DNA of 64,000 nt. Source: Thalassovita sp. GTDB taxonomy: Bacteria; Pseudomonadota; Alphaproteobacteria; Rhodobacterales; Rhodobacteraceae. Where the stretch lies: NCBI RefSeq assembly GCF_963691685.1, contig NZ_OY829290.1, positions 1,736,001 through 1,800,000 on the forward strand, in the 5' to 3' direction. How positions within the stretch are numbered: position 1 is the first letter of the stretch; the number at the start of each line of letters is the position of its first letter. The notes under the pieces are model-generated. The model did no database searches. It was not told the DNA's origin and saw only the letters and a list, made by a program, of their open reading frames with translations. The translations under genes and the position numbers were made by a program. Of this stretch, positions 10,547 through 19,807 are shown piece after piece.

Positions 10547-11299
10547 ATGGCCGCCGACACCTCCTCTCCCGTCACCATCGAAAAAGACACCAAGTTCAAT
10601 CGCGTCATGCTGAAAATCAGCGGTGAGGCCTTGATGGGTGATCAAGGGATGGGGCTGCATCCGCCGACCGTTGAGCGGATCGCGCGGGAAGTGAAGACCG
10701 TGCATGATCTGGGTGTTGAGATCTGTATGGTCATCGGCGGCGGCAACATCTTCCGCGGCCTGTCCGGCGCTGCGCAGGGGATGGAGCGAACCACCGCGGA
10801 TTACATGGGCATGCTGGCCACCGTGATGAACGCACTGGCGATGCAAAGCGCGCTGGAAAGCATCGGGGTCTTCACCCGTGTAATCTCGGCCATCCGGATG
10901 GATGAGGTGTGTGAGCCTTATATTCGCCGTCGCGCCGTGCGCCACCTGGAGAAAAAGCGGGTCTGCATTTTTGCGGCCGGCACCGGCAACCCCTATTTCA
11001 CCACTGACACCGCCGCGACGCTGCGGGCCAATGAAATGGCCTGTGAGGCGATCTTCATGGGCAAAAACGGTGTCGATGGGATCTATGACAAAGACCCGGC
11101 CACCAATGCCGACGCGGTGCGTTATGAAGACATCACCTATGATGAGGTTCTGGCCAAGCACCTGAAGGTCATGGATGCCTCAGCTATTGCGCTGGCGCGT
11201 GACAACAACCTGCCGCTGATTGTCTTCCCGCTGGATGAACCGGGCGGGTTCAAGGGCATTCTGGCCGGCAAAGGCACCTATACAACTGTGCACAGCTAA
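10547..11299 (+). CDS. pyrH: UMP kinase
   Basis: A 250-residue amino-acid-kinase-fold enzyme making UDP from UMP and ATP, the gateway to UTP, CTP and UDP-sugars. Motifs are K-I-S-G-E-A-L-M-G near the start, G-G-G-N-I-F-R-G, and A-G-T-G-N-P-Y-F-T-T-D-T-A. The frame is open to an ATG at 10418, but GGAG at 10537-10540 is six bases before the ATG at 10547, which gives the usual N-terminus. In most relatives pyrH is followed directly by frr; here a formate/nitrite transporter gene on the other strand lies between them. Confidence 0.96.
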   Translation: MAADTSSPVTIEKDTKFNRVMLKISGEALMGDQGMGLHPPTVERIAREVKTVHDLGVEICMVIGGGNIFRGLSGAAQGMERTTADYMGMLATVMNALAMQSALESIGVFTRVISAIRMDEVCEPYIRRRAVRHLEKKRVCIFAAGTGNPYFTTDTAATLRANEMACEAIFMGKNGVDGIYDKDPATNADAVRYEDITYDEVLAKHLKVMDASAIALARDNNLPLIVFPLDEPGGFKGILAGKGTYTTVHS

Positions 11300-11323
11300 A
11301 GCTGCAGACCGGTTTTGGATTTC

Positions 11324-11358
11324 GGGCGGCGCGGGACATCCTGCGCCGCCCTTTTTTT
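11324..11358 (+). terminator. Intrinsic terminator of pyrH
   Basis: A 9-bp stem GGGCGGCGC (11324-11332) / GCGCCGCCC (11343-11351) is followed by seven T residues. It separates pyrH transcription from the downstream frr operon. Confidence 0.88.
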
Positions 11359-11387
11359 GGGGGAGCTCGGCTACGTGCGCGCGCCGT

Positions 11388-12179
11388 CTATTCCACCAGA
11401 ACGGGACCGTAGGCCATGCGGTAGGCCAGTGCCACACCGCCTGCGCCGCCGACAACATTGCCCAAAACCACAGGGACCAGATTGCCGATCAGCGCCCCCG
11501 TTGTGACATCTGCCCCCGCGGCCATACCGGCCGGGATCAGGTAGAGGTTGGCAATGGAATGTTCCAACCCGATGGCAACAAAGGCCGAAACCGGCCAGAC
11601 GATCGACAGGATCATCCCAATGGCGGTGCGGGCCGACACCGCCAGCCATACCGCAAGACAGACCAGCGCGTTGCACAGGACACCACGGCAGAAGGCTTCG
11701 GCAAAACCGAGGGTGCTTTTGGCCTCGGCAATGGCGACAGCGCGGCTGGCCATACTGCTCTCCAGCAGGCCAGAGCCATAGACCAAAGCCAAGGTCACGG
11801 CGCAGCCGATCAGATTGCCGATGAACACGATGATCCAGTTGCGGATCAACGCCGCCCGGCTGATTTTGCGATCCACATAGGCCATGACAATCATGGTGTT
11901 GCCGGTGAACAGCTCCGCGCCGCCCACCACCACCAGGATGAGGCCAAGGGAAAAGGATATGCCACCGATCAGTTTCAGCGCGCCGTTCAACTCGCCAAAA
12001 CCTGCGGTGGTCTGGGTGTAAAACAGCGCGCCAAATGAAATAAACGCGCCGCCTAACATAGACAGGGTGATCAGCTGAAGCAGCGGCATATTGGCTTTGG
12101 CGATTCCCGCCTGGCGGATTAGTCGTGCAATTTCAGCGGGTTTGTGGGCATCCAGCCCGGTTGGGGTGACATCCGTCAT
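11388..12179 (-). CDS. Formate/nitrite transporter family protein
   Basis: A 263-residue inner-membrane channel of the FNT family (FocA/NirC/HSC types), which move small monovalent anions such as formate, nitrite or hydrosulfide. Six membrane segments are visible. Family motifs include the re-entrant region with G-A-E-L-F-T-G-N-T, then C-N-A-L-V-C-L-A-V-W and the E-H-S-I-A-N-L-Y segment. Which anion it carries cannot be read here, as there is no pflB, nir or other partner gene. It lies antisense between pyrH and frr, interrupting a widely conserved pair. Confidence 0.9.
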   Translation of the reverse strand: MTDVTPTGLDAHKPAEIARLIRQAGIAKANMPLLQLITLSMLGGAFISFGALFYTQTTAGFGELNGALKLIGGISFSLGLILVVVGGAELFTGNTMIVMAYVDRKISRAALIRNWIIVFIGNLIGCAVTLALVYGSGLLESSMASRAVAIAEAKSTLGFAEAFCRGVLCNALVCLAVWLAVSARTAIGMILSIVWPVSAFVAIGLEHSIANLYLIPAGMAAGADVTTGALIGNLVPVVLGNVVGGAGGVALAYRMAYGPVLVE

Positions 12180-12460
12180 CGCTGCATCTCCAGAAACGGG
12201 TCTTTATGCGCAAAGACCTACTAAAATACTTAGGTACTTGCGACCCCCATAAGCGACCCGTTGTGCAGGGGAAAACGACATACGGACCAATGCGAAGCGA
12301 TTTACTGCGATCCGGCGATTGCGGCATTCCAGCAAGCATGCGCCGGATAACACCTCTATCTGAGGTTCACCCTTCACCCCAATGGCGTGGTGCTATACAA
12401 CTGCCTACCAATAGCCTATGAGCTTAGAACTGACGCAGACAACTGACGGAACCCGTAGAA

Positions 12461-13024
12461 ATGTCCGATGATTTCATGATCGATACCGACGATCTTGAGC
12501 GCCGCATGGAAGGCGCGATGTCCAACCTCAAGACCGAATTCGCCTCGCTGCGCACCGGACGTGCCTCGGCCTCGATGCTGGAGCCGGTGATGGTCGAAGC
12601 TTACGGTCAGAAAACCCCGATCAACCAGGTGGGCACCGTAAACGTTCCTGAGCCGCGCATGGTCACCGTGAACGTCTGGGATAAATCCATGGTGGGCGCT
12701 GTTGAAAAGGCGATCCGTAACTCGGGTCTGGGCATCAACCCCCAGCTGAATGGCACCATCATCATGCTGCCGATCCCTGAGCTGAACGAAGAACGCCGCC
12801 GCGAGCTGGGCCGGGTGGCCGCGCAATACGCTGAAAGTGCCCGTGTCTCGGTGCGCAACGTGCGTCGCGACGGTATGGACCAGATCAAAAAAGCCAAGAA
12901 CGATGGCATGTCCGAGGACGACCAGAAACTCTGGGAGACCGAAGTGCAGGACCTAACCAACAAGTTTATCGCCAACGTCGATAAGGCGCTTGAGACCAAG
13001 CAAGCCGAAATCATGCAGGTCTGA
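12461..13024 (+). CDS. frr: Ribosome recycling factor
   Basis: A 187-residue protein that splits post-termination ribosomes together with EF-G. The frame gives the expected two-domain RRF. It has the conserved E-x-R-x(3)-L-R-T-G-R-A-S element near residue 35, and the long helical C-terminal part with R-V-S-V-R-N-V-R-R-D. It begins the frr-uppS-cdsA-dxr-rseP series. The 281 bases upstream hold no convincing gene and probably contain its promoter. Confidence 0.97.
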   Translation: MSDDFMIDTDDLERRMEGAMSNLKTEFASLRTGRASASMLEPVMVEAYGQKTPINQVGTVNVPEPRMVTVNVWDKSMVGAVEKAIRNSGLGINPQLNGTIIMLPIPELNEERRRELGRVAAQYAESARVSVRNVRRDGMDQIKKAKNDGMSEDDQKLWETEVQDLTNKFIANVDKALETKQAEIMQV

Positions 13025-13038
13025 GCGGACCAGTACGG

Positions 13039-13764
13039 ATGCCAAAGGATCCAGACACTCCGACCGGTCCACGTCATGTTGCCATCATTATGGATGGCAA
13101 CGGACGCTGGGCGCAGGCACGGGGACGGCCGCGGCTGTTCGGGCATCACGCCGGTGCCCGCCGCGTGCGCGAAATTGTTGAGGCCTGTCCGGACCTTGGC
13201 GTGAAATATGTAACGATCTTTGCTTTTTCTACCGAAAACTGGAAACGCACACAGGTCGAAGTGGCGGGGCTGATGAGCCTGTTCCGCCGCTACATCAAGA
13301 AAGAAGCCAAAGCGCTGCACGACGAAGGTGTGCGGGTGCGTTTCATTGGCGATCGGCTGCGGCTGGACGGCAAGCTGGTGGCCCTGATGGATGAGCTGGA
13401 AGAGTACACCGCCGGCAATGACCGGGTGCATCTGACCATCGCGCTGAACTACGGCGGCCGGGATGAAGTGGCGCGCGCCACCAAACGTCTGGCACAGGAT
13501 GTCGCCTCGGGCCGTCTGGATCCCGAAAGCGTGGATGAAGAAACCCTGCCGAAATACCTTGACACCTGTGTGTTGCCTGATCCCGATCTGGTGATCCGCA
13601 CCAGCGGTGAGGCGCGGATTTCAAACTTCCTTCTGTGGCAGTCCGCCTATGCCGAATATGAGTTCATCGATACGCTCTGGCCGGATTTCACCGATGAGAT
13701 TTTTGCAGGTCTGGTGCGCAACTACGGCAGCCGGGAACGGCGTTTTGGTGCTGTGAAAACATGA
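13039..13764 (+). CDS. uppS: Di-trans,poly-cis-undecaprenyl-diphosphate synthase
   Basis: A 241-residue cis-prenyltransferase adding eight isopentenyl units to farnesyl-PP, making the lipid carrier for peptidoglycan and O-antigen. The start region has H-V-A-I-I-M-D-G-N-G-R-W, with the catalytic Asp near residue 19, then F-G-H-H-A-G-A and the late R-T-S-G-E-x-R-I-S-N-F-L-L-W-Q motif. It lies 14 bases after frr and overlaps cdsA by four bases, which suggests translational coupling. Confidence 0.96.
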   Translation: MPKDPDTPTGPRHVAIIMDGNGRWAQARGRPRLFGHHAGARRVREIVEACPDLGVKYVTIFAFSTENWKRTQVEVAGLMSLFRRYIKKEAKALHDEGVRVRFIGDRLRLDGKLVALMDELEEYTAGNDRVHLTIALNYGGRDEVARATKRLAQDVASGRLDPESVDEETLPKYLDTCVLPDPDLVIRTSGEARISNFLLWQSAYAEYEFIDTLWPDFTDEIFAGLVRNYGSRERRFGAVKT

Positions 13765-14564
13765 GCGTGAAATCAAACTGGAATGATCTGGGGCCGCGCG
13801 TGATGTCGGCGGTGGTGATGCTTTTGGTGGGGGGCACAGCGATCTGGCTGGGCGGCCTGCCGTTTCACCTGCTGGTGTCGGTTGTGACGGGCCTGATGGT
13901 CTGGGAACTGGTGCGCATCCTTGGCCCGAAAGAGCAGGGGGCACCGATGTGGCTGGGCCTGCTGGCAGCGGTCGTGATGTTTGCAACCGTCTTCTTGCCG
14001 CCCTTTGCGCGTTTGCCGGTGCTGCTGGCGCCTGTTCTGGCAGGGATGTCTTCGATCTCAACCGGGACGAAAGGCAGCCGCGCGATCTGGTGCGCCTATG
14101 CGGCGGTGATTGTCCTGGCCTGCTACAGCGCGCTGTCGCTGCGCGGGGGGCACGGGCTGTTCTGGCTGGCCTGGCTGGCCGCCGTGGTGATCATGAGCGA
14201 TGTGGCTGGCTATTTTGCCGGTCGGTCGCTGGGCGGTCCCAAGTTTTGGCCCAAGGTCAGCCCCAAGAAAACCTGGTCAGGCACCATTGCCGGCTGGATT
14301 GGTGCCGCATTGGTTGGGGTTTGGTTCATGCTGAACAGCCCTGCCGGGCCCAGCCTGATTGCCCTGTCTGTTCTGACTGCCTTTGCCGCGCAGATGGGCG
14401 ATATTGCCGAAAGCGCGATCAAACGTAGATATGGCATCAAGGACAGTTCGAACCTGATCCCCGGCCATGGTGGGTTCCTTGACCGGTTTGACGGGTTTCT
14501 CGGCGCGCTCCTGCTGGTGCTGATCGCAGGCCAGGTGCTGGGTTTCTTGCCGGAGGTGAGATGA
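13761..14564 (+). CDS. cdsA: Phosphatidate cytidylyltransferase
   Basis: A 267-residue integral membrane enzyme forming CDP-diacylglycerol from phosphatidate and CTP. About seven hydrophobic segments are seen. The signature region has S-P-K-K-T-W-S-G, then G-D-I-A-E-S-A-I-K-R-R and K-D-S-S-N-L-I-P-G-H-G-G-F-L-D-R-F-D. ATG/TGA overlaps join it to uppS before and dxr after. Confidence 0.95.
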   Translation: MSVKSNWNDLGPRVMSAVVMLLVGGTAIWLGGLPFHLLVSVVTGLMVWELVRILGPKEQGAPMWLGLLAAVVMFATVFLPPFARLPVLLAPVLAGMSSISTGTKGSRAIWCAYAAVIVLACYSALSLRGGHGLFWLAWLAAVVIMSDVAGYFAGRSLGGPKFWPKVSPKKTWSGTIAGWIGAALVGVWFMLNSPAGPSLIALSVLTAFAAQMGDIAESAIKRRYGIKDSSNLIPGHGGFLDRFDGFLGALLLVLIAGQVLGFLPEVR

Positions 14565-15730
14565 GACGGGTTTCCATTTTCGGGGCCACTGGATCGATTG
14601 GGCAGAACACCATCGATTTGATTGCCCGCGATCCCGCGAATTATGACGTGGTTGCGCTCAGCGGTGGGCGCAACATCGTGCAGCTGGCCCGTGACGCGCA
14701 GGATCTGCGCGCTGAGGTGGCTGTGACCGCTTTCCCCGAACTGCTGCCCGATCTGCGTGAGGCGCTGGATGGATCCGGCATTGAAGCCGCGGCGGGCAAG
14801 ACCGCGCTGCTGGAAGCCGCTGCGCGGCCTGCCGATTGGGTCATGTCGTCGATTGTTGGCGCTGCCGGGCTGGCCCCCGGTCTGATCGCGTTGGAGCAGG
14901 GGGCAACCCTGGCGCTGGCCAATAAGGAATCCCTTGTCGCTGCTGGTCCGCTGTTGATGGAGACCGCGCGCAAACACAACGCCCGGGTGCTGCCGGTCGA
15001 CAGTGAGCATTCCGCGATTTTCCAAGGCCTGGTGGGCGAAGACATCAACGCCGTGGAACGCATCATCATCACCGCATCCGGCGGCGCGTTCCGTGATTGG
15101 CCGATGGAAAAGCTGGCAACCGCAACCCTGGCCGAGGCGTCTTCGCATCCCAATTGGAACATGGGGCAGCGGATCACGATTGACAGCGCCTCGATGTTCA
15201 ATAAGGCGCTGGAAGTGATTGAGGTCAAAGAGTTCTTTGGCGTCCGTCCTGATCAGATTGAGGTGCTGGTACACCCCGAATCCATGGTGCATGCGCTGGT
15301 TGGGTTCAATGATGGGGCACTGATGGCCCATGTGGGGGCGCCGGATATGCGTCACGCAATCGGCTACGCGCTGCATTGGCCTGAACGGCGTGAATTGCCG
15401 GTGGCCCGTCTGGATCTGGCGCAGATTGGTCAGCTGACCTTCCGCGACCCAGATCTGCAACGCTACCCGGCGCTGCGCCTGGCTTATGAGGTGATGGAAA
15501 AGGGCGGCCTCTTTGGGGCGGCCTTCAACGCGGCCAAAGAGCGGGCACTGGATCACTTCATTGCAGGTAAATTGGGCTTTCTGGACATGGCACGAATCGT
15601 GGAAGGTGTTTTGGACAGGCTTTCGGCACGGACATGTGATATGGCACAGGCCGTTACACTTGCTAATGTCGCCGAAATCGACCAACTGGCACGACAAGAG
15701 GCCGATGCGCTGCTGGCGCAAGGTGTATAA
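14561..15730 (+). CDS. dxr: 1-deoxy-D-xylulose 5-phosphate reductoisomerase
   Basis: A 389-residue enzyme making MEP from DXP with NADPH, the committed step of non-mevalonate isoprenoid synthesis and target of fosmidomycin. It has the nucleotide-binding G-A-T-G-S-I-G-Q-N-T near residue 7, N-K-E-S-L-V-A-A-G, the metal-site P-V-D-S-E-H-S-A, and the flexible-loop region with N-W-x-M-G-x-x-I-T-I-D-S-A. It supplies the isoprene units that uppS upstream uses. Confidence 0.96.
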   Translation: MRRVSIFGATGSIGQNTIDLIARDPANYDVVALSGGRNIVQLARDAQDLRAEVAVTAFPELLPDLREALDGSGIEAAAGKTALLEAAARPADWVMSSIVGAAGLAPGLIALEQGATLALANKESLVAAGPLLMETARKHNARVLPVDSEHSAIFQGLVGEDINAVERIIITASGGAFRDWPMEKLATATLAEASSHPNWNMGQRITIDSASMFNKALEVIEVKEFFGVRPDQIEVLVHPESMVHALVGFNDGALMAHVGAPDMRHAIGYALHWPERRELPVARLDLAQIGQLTFRDPDLQRYPALRLAYEVMEKGGLFGAAFNAAKERALDHFIAGKLGFLDMARIVEGVLDRLSARTCDMAQAVTLANVAEIDQLARQEADALLAQGV

Positions 15731-15745
15731 ACAAGAGGTAAACCC

Positions 15746-17074
15746 TTGGACATTTTCTCCATGTTTTCCGCTCTGGGCGGGTCCGTGACAACCTTTCTGG
15801 CGTTTGTCGTTGCGCTGTCTGTGATCGTTTCGGTGCATGAATACGGCCATTACATCGTGGGCCGCTGGTCCGGCATCGATGCGGAGGTCTTCTCGCTCGG
15901 GTTTGGTCCGGTGGTGTTTTCCTGGGTGGATAAACGCGGCACCCGTTGGCAATTGGCGGCGTTGCCCTTTGGCGGCTACGTCAAGTTTGTGGGCGATGCC
16001 AATGCCGCTTCGGTTGGCTCTGATGCTGAGGTGGAGCCTGCGCGCAACACGATGGAGGGGGCACCGCTCTGGGCGCGTTCCGCCACGGTTTCCGCCGGCC
16101 CGATCTTCAACTTCGTGCTGTCGATCCTGATCTTTGCCGGCATTGCGATGTTCAACGGTTCCGCCAAAGAGCCGCTGACCGTGGGCGAGATCAACAATGT
16201 TCCCTATGAGGTGGATCTGCAGCCCGGTGATGAGGTGCTGGAAATCGGCGGCATCAAGGTGCCGACCCGTGACGACGATCTGACCTTTGATCAGCTGCTG
16301 CGGGAATTGCCTGTGCAGTCAAACGTCGATTACCTGCTGCGCCGCAACGGTGAAGAGATGATCGTGACCACGGCCCACCCGATGCCTGCGGTCGTTGTGC
16401 AGCTGGCACCGCAATCTGCGGCGTATGAAAGTGGCTTCCGCCCCGGTGATGTGATCACCCATGTGAACGGCAAACCGATCCTGGCCTTCCTGCAACTGCA
16501 GGAGGCTGTTTTGGCCGCCGAAGGGGCCCCGCTGCCGCTGACCGTATGGCGCGACGGTGAGGTGATGGATTTCACCCTTTCGGCCAAGCGGGTCGATGAA
16601 CCGCAGCCGGATGGTGGTTTTGAAACCAACTGGCGCATCGGTATCGTCGGCGGCATGCTGTTCCGTCCTGGCACCGAAGCCCTTTCGTTCGGGCAGGCGA
16701 TGAATGCCGGTGTGAACATGACCTGGAGCATCATCTCAGGCTCGTTCTCTGGCCTGTATCACATGGCGTCCGGCGCGATCAGCTCGTGCAACATGTCAGG
16801 CCCGCTGGGCATCGCGCAGGTCAGCGGCGCAATGGCGCGGCAGGGGCTTGAGAATTTTGTCTATTTCATCGGCATCCTGTCGACCGCGGTAGGCCTGCTG
16901 AACCTGTTCCCGATCCCGGTTCTGGATGGCGGCCATTTGACGTTTTATGCCTATGAGGCGGTCACCCGCCGCAAACCCAGCCCACGGGCGCTGAAATTCC
17001 TGATGACAGCCGGCCTGACCGTGATCCTGTCGTTGACGGTCTTTGCGCTGACCAACGATCTGTTCTGCCCCTAA
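15746..17074 (+). CDS. rseP: Site-2 protease RseP family, M50
   Basis: A 442-residue intramembrane zinc metalloprotease. H-E-Y-G-H lies in the first membrane helix (about residues 31-35), the C-terminal L-D-G-G-H motif supplies the third metal ligand, and two PDZ-like regions lie between. It should cleave anti-sigma factors and remnant signal peptides. The start is an unusual TTG at 15746, supported by AAGAGG seven bases upstream; an ATG at 15761 is the alternative. A G-P-L-G-I segment typical of the family precedes the last helices. Confidence 0.93.
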   Translation: MDIFSMFSALGGSVTTFLAFVVALSVIVSVHEYGHYIVGRWSGIDAEVFSLGFGPVVFSWVDKRGTRWQLAALPFGGYVKFVGDANAASVGSDAEVEPARNTMEGAPLWARSATVSAGPIFNFVLSILIFAGIAMFNGSAKEPLTVGEINNVPYEVDLQPGDEVLEIGGIKVPTRDDDLTFDQLLRELPVQSNVDYLLRRNGEEMIVTTAHPMPAVVVQLAPQSAAYESGFRPGDVITHVNGKPILAFLQLQEAVLAAEGAPLPLTVWRDGEVMDFTLSAKRVDEPQPDGGFETNWRIGIVGGMLFRPGTEALSFGQAMNAGVNMTWSIISGSFSGLYHMASGAISSCNMSGPLGIAQVSGAMARQGLENFVYFIGILSTAVGLLNLFPIPVLDGGHLTFYAYEAVTRRKPSPRALKFLMTAGLTVILSLTVFALTNDLFCP

Positions 17075-17100
17075 AGGGCGGTTTCACGGAGCAATCACCG

Positions 17101-17136
17101 GAAAAGGGGCGGGTTTCCGCCCCTTTTCTGCCTTAA
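17101..17136 (+). terminator. Intrinsic terminator after rseP
   Basis: A perfect 12-bp stem GAAAAGGGGCGG (17101-17112) / CCGCCCCTTTTC (17117-17128) with a 4-base loop and T-rich right arm lies 27 bases after rseP. It separates the frr-rseP series from the small-peptide and bamA genes. Confidence 0.8.
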
Positions 17137-17188
17137 TCGGCGGCTACTAAGATCAGACGGGGTTGATGTCTGACCAGAGGAGACTATC

Positions 17189-17314
17189 GTGCAAATCATT
17201 CAGCAAGGTTACAACGGGCTGAGCCTGCTTCTGCAGCTGAACTGGGACCGCATTTTGATGGTAGGCACCATCGTGCTGACCCTTGCGCTGACCATCGTAT
17301 TCACCACCCCTTAA
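17189..17314 (+). CDS. 41-residue single-helix membrane peptide
   Basis: A short GTG-initiated frame preceded by AGAGGAGA (17176-17183), a strong ribosome binding site five bases away. It encodes 41 residues: a polar N-terminus (M-Q-I-I-Q-Q-G-Y-N-G), then one hydrophobic helix (L-M-V-G-T-I-V-L-T-L-A-L-T-I-V-F) and a T-T-P end. It lies between rseP and bamA in the envelope cluster, in the same direction. The function is unknown. A role as a small envelope-stress or Bam-associated peptide is only an inference from position. Confidence 0.6.
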   Translation: MQIIQQGYNGLSLLLQLNWDRILMVGTIVLTLALTIVFTTP

Positions 17315-17440
17315 CCCCTTAGCGAAGTCGTAAAACAGCAAAGCTTTGCCTGTGCTTAGCTTGTGCCGTTTGTGGTTTTGACAATGCGCCCCAATCTGGG
17401 TACTCAGGATGGCAATGGGATGTCTGACTGGGTTAATTGA

Positions 17441-19807
17441 ATGACCAACTTTCTGGGGGGTCGGCACGCTTCGCCTGCCGAATCTAAATCAAAGCTTCGC
17501 GGTTTCGGCGTCGCTGTTTTCCTTTCTGCTACAACGGCTTTGACCGCGCTGCCTATTGCGGCATCGGCGCAGAGTTACAGCTTCAACACGGTTCGCATCG
17601 AAGGCAACCAGCGGGTTGAGGCCGGAACGATCCTGACCTACGCGGGAATCGGGCGTGGCCAAACTGTTTCTGCCGGACAGTTGAACGACGCCTATCAGCG
17701 CATCATTGCCAGTGGCCTGTTCGAAAGCGTGGAGATCGTGCCGCGCGGTGGCACGCTGGTGATTGAGGTCAAGGAATACCCGACCGTCAACCAGGTCAGC
17801 ATCGAAGGCAACCGCCGCCTGAAAGATGAAGAACTTACCGCGCTGTTGGAAAGCCAGCCCCGTCAGGTGTTTAACCCCGCCATCGCTGAACGCGACGCCG
17901 CACTGATCGCGGATGCCTACAGCCAGCAGGGGCGTTTGGCGTCACGCGTAACCCCCAAGATCATCCGCCGCAGTGACAACCGCGTTGATGTGGTGTTTGA
18001 GATCTTCGAAGGGGACGTGACTGAGATTGAGCGCATCAGCTTTGTTGGCAACTCAGTCTATTCGGATCGCCGCCTGCGCCGGGTTCTTGGCACCAAACAG
18101 GCCGGTCTGCTGCGCCGTTTCGTGCGCCGCGACACTTTTGTGGAAGATCGCATTGAGTTCGACAAACAGGTGCTCAGCGATTTCTACATGTCGCGCGGCT
18201 ACGTCGATTTCCGCATCATGGGCGTAAACGCCGAACTGGCGCGCGAACGTGACGGCTATTTCATCACCTTCAACCTGCACGAGGGTGATCAGTTCAAAGT
18301 GGGTCAGGTGACCACGGTCTCTGATCTGCCAGATGTGGATGCGGATGAGTTTCAGGCTGAGCTGAAGCTGAAGCCCGGTCAGGTCTACACCCCAACCGAC
18401 GTTGAAAACGCGATTTCCCGTCTGGAAGGGCTGGCCAACCGCAAGGGGCTGGATTTCGTCCGGGTTGAGCCGCGCATCAACCGCAACGACCGCGATCTGT
18501 CGCTGGATGTTGAGTTTGAAATCGTCCGTGGCCCGCGCGTCTTTGTTGAGCGGATCGACATCGAAGGCAACACCACCACCCAGGACAAGGTGATCCGTCG
18601 CCAGTTTAAAGTGGTGGAAGGGGACCCGTTCAACCCACGTGAAATTCGCGAAACCGCGGAGCGGATCCGTGCACTGGGGTTCTTTGCGAACTCGGATGTA
18701 CGTGCGCGCGAAGGCAGCCGCCCGGATCAGGTGATCGTGGATGTGTCGGTTGAAGAGCAGGCCACCGGCTCGCTCAGCTTTGGCGGTACCTATTCGACCA
18801 ACAGCGGTCTGGGTCTGGTGATCGGCCTGCGGGAACGGAACTTCCTTGGTCGCGGCCAAAGCGTGAACCTGAACCTCTCGGGCACCGAAGGGTCCAAGGT
18901 TTACAGCCTGCAGTTTGCAGAACCTTCCTTCCTGGGGCGTGATCTGACCTTCTCGCTCGACATGGCTTATTCTGAAAGCCAGGGCAACTTTGCCAACTTC
19001 GACACCGAGACGCTGCGCTTCAAGCCAGGCTTCTCCTTCGCGATTGGTGAAAAGACCCGCTTTGGTGTCTTTGCCAAGGCGGAACAGATCAAGATGATCG
19101 ATGATGGCAGCACGGTTGGCGGCATTGTGGCGGATGAAATCGCCCGCGATGACGATTGGAACGCTGGCGTCGGCTATACCCTGTCTTATGACAGCCGGAT
19201 CAATGAGCTGGAGCGCGATCGCGGCTATCGCGTGTCGATGGAACAGGAATTTGCCGGTCTGAACAGTGACAACCAGTATATCAAAACCACTGCAACGGCG
19301 ACCGCGCAGACCAAGGTGTTCAACGATGAGATCACCCTGCGCGCCACTGTTGAGGCTGGTGTTCTGGCCTTTAACAGCGGATCCAGCCGGTCGGTGGATC
19401 GCTTCCAGATCGGTGGCGGCTTGATCCGTGGTTTCCAGCCTGATGGCATTGGTCCGCGTGAGATTGTCACCGACGGTGGCGGCGCCATCACCTCTAACGA
19501 CGCATTGGGTGGTGACAAGTTTGCAGTGGCCCGCTTTGAGGCGGAATTCCCGCTGGGTCTGCCCGAAGAATACGGGCTGAGCGCCGGTGTGTTCTACGAC
19601 ATCGGCTCGGTCTGGGGTGTTGGCAACACCTCCGCAGCCACTGGCACCGTCTACTACGATGAGTTTACCGCCCGTCAGGTGATTGGTGTGTCGCTGTTTT
19701 GGACCACACCGATTGGCCCGCTGCGCTTCAACTGGAGCAAAACGCTGCAGAAAGAAGAGTTTGACGAGGATCAGAGCTTCAACCTGACGGTATCGACCGA
19801 ATTCTGA
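17441..19807 (+). CDS. bamA: Outer membrane protein assembly factor BamA
   Basis: A 788-residue Omp85 protein, the central subunit of the BAM complex that folds beta-barrel proteins into the outer membrane. A signal peptide ends at A-S-A-Q-S. Five POTRA domains (about residues 35-430) carry repeated V-x-I-E-G-N motifs. A 16-strand barrel with the R-G-F motif in its conserved loop ends in phenylalanine. The start lacks a strong ribosome binding site. The stop overlaps the start of skp by one base. Confidence 0.96.
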   Translation: MTNFLGGRHASPAESKSKLRGFGVAVFLSATTALTALPIAASAQSYSFNTVRIEGNQRVEAGTILTYAGIGRGQTVSAGQLNDAYQRIIASGLFESVEIVPRGGTLVIEVKEYPTVNQVSIEGNRRLKDEELTALLESQPRQVFNPAIAERDAALIADAYSQQGRLASRVTPKIIRRSDNRVDVVFEIFEGDVTEIERISFVGNSVYSDRRLRRVLGTKQAGLLRRFVRRDTFVEDRIEFDKQVLSDFYMSRGYVDFRIMGVNAELARERDGYFITFNLHEGDQFKVGQVTTVSDLPDVDADEFQAELKLKPGQVYTPTDVENAISRLEGLANRKGLDFVRVEPRINRNDRDLSLDVEFEIVRGPRVFVERIDIEGNTTTQDKVIRRQFKVVEGDPFNPREIRETAERIRALGFFANSDVRAREGSRPDQVIVDVSVEEQATGSLSFGGTYSTNSGLGLVIGLRERNFLGRGQSVNLNLSGTEGSKVYSLQFAEPSFLGRDLTFSLDMAYSESQGNFANFDTETLRFKPGFSFAIGEKTRFGVFAKAEQIKMIDDGSTVGGIVADEIARDDDWNAGVGYTLSYDSRINELERDRGYRVSMEQEFAGLNSDNQYIKTTATATAQTKVFNDEITLRATVEAGVLAFNSGSSRSVDRFQIGGGLIRGFQPDGIGPREIVTDGGGAITSNDALGGDKFAVARFEAEFPLGLPEEYGLSAGVFYDIGSVWGVGNTSAATGTVYYDEFTARQVIGVSLFWTTPIGPLRFNWSKTLQKEEFDEDQSFNLTVSTEF

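Noticed and set aside
12206..12421. 71-codon frame upstream of frr
   Set aside because: It lacks a ribosome binding site and coding-like composition; the region is better read as the promoter and leader of frr.
14210..15952. Open frame of 580 codons on the minus strand across cdsA, dxr and rseP
   Set aside because: It is fully antisense to three certain genes. Long antisense frames are common in G+C-rich coding DNA, and its residues show no domain.
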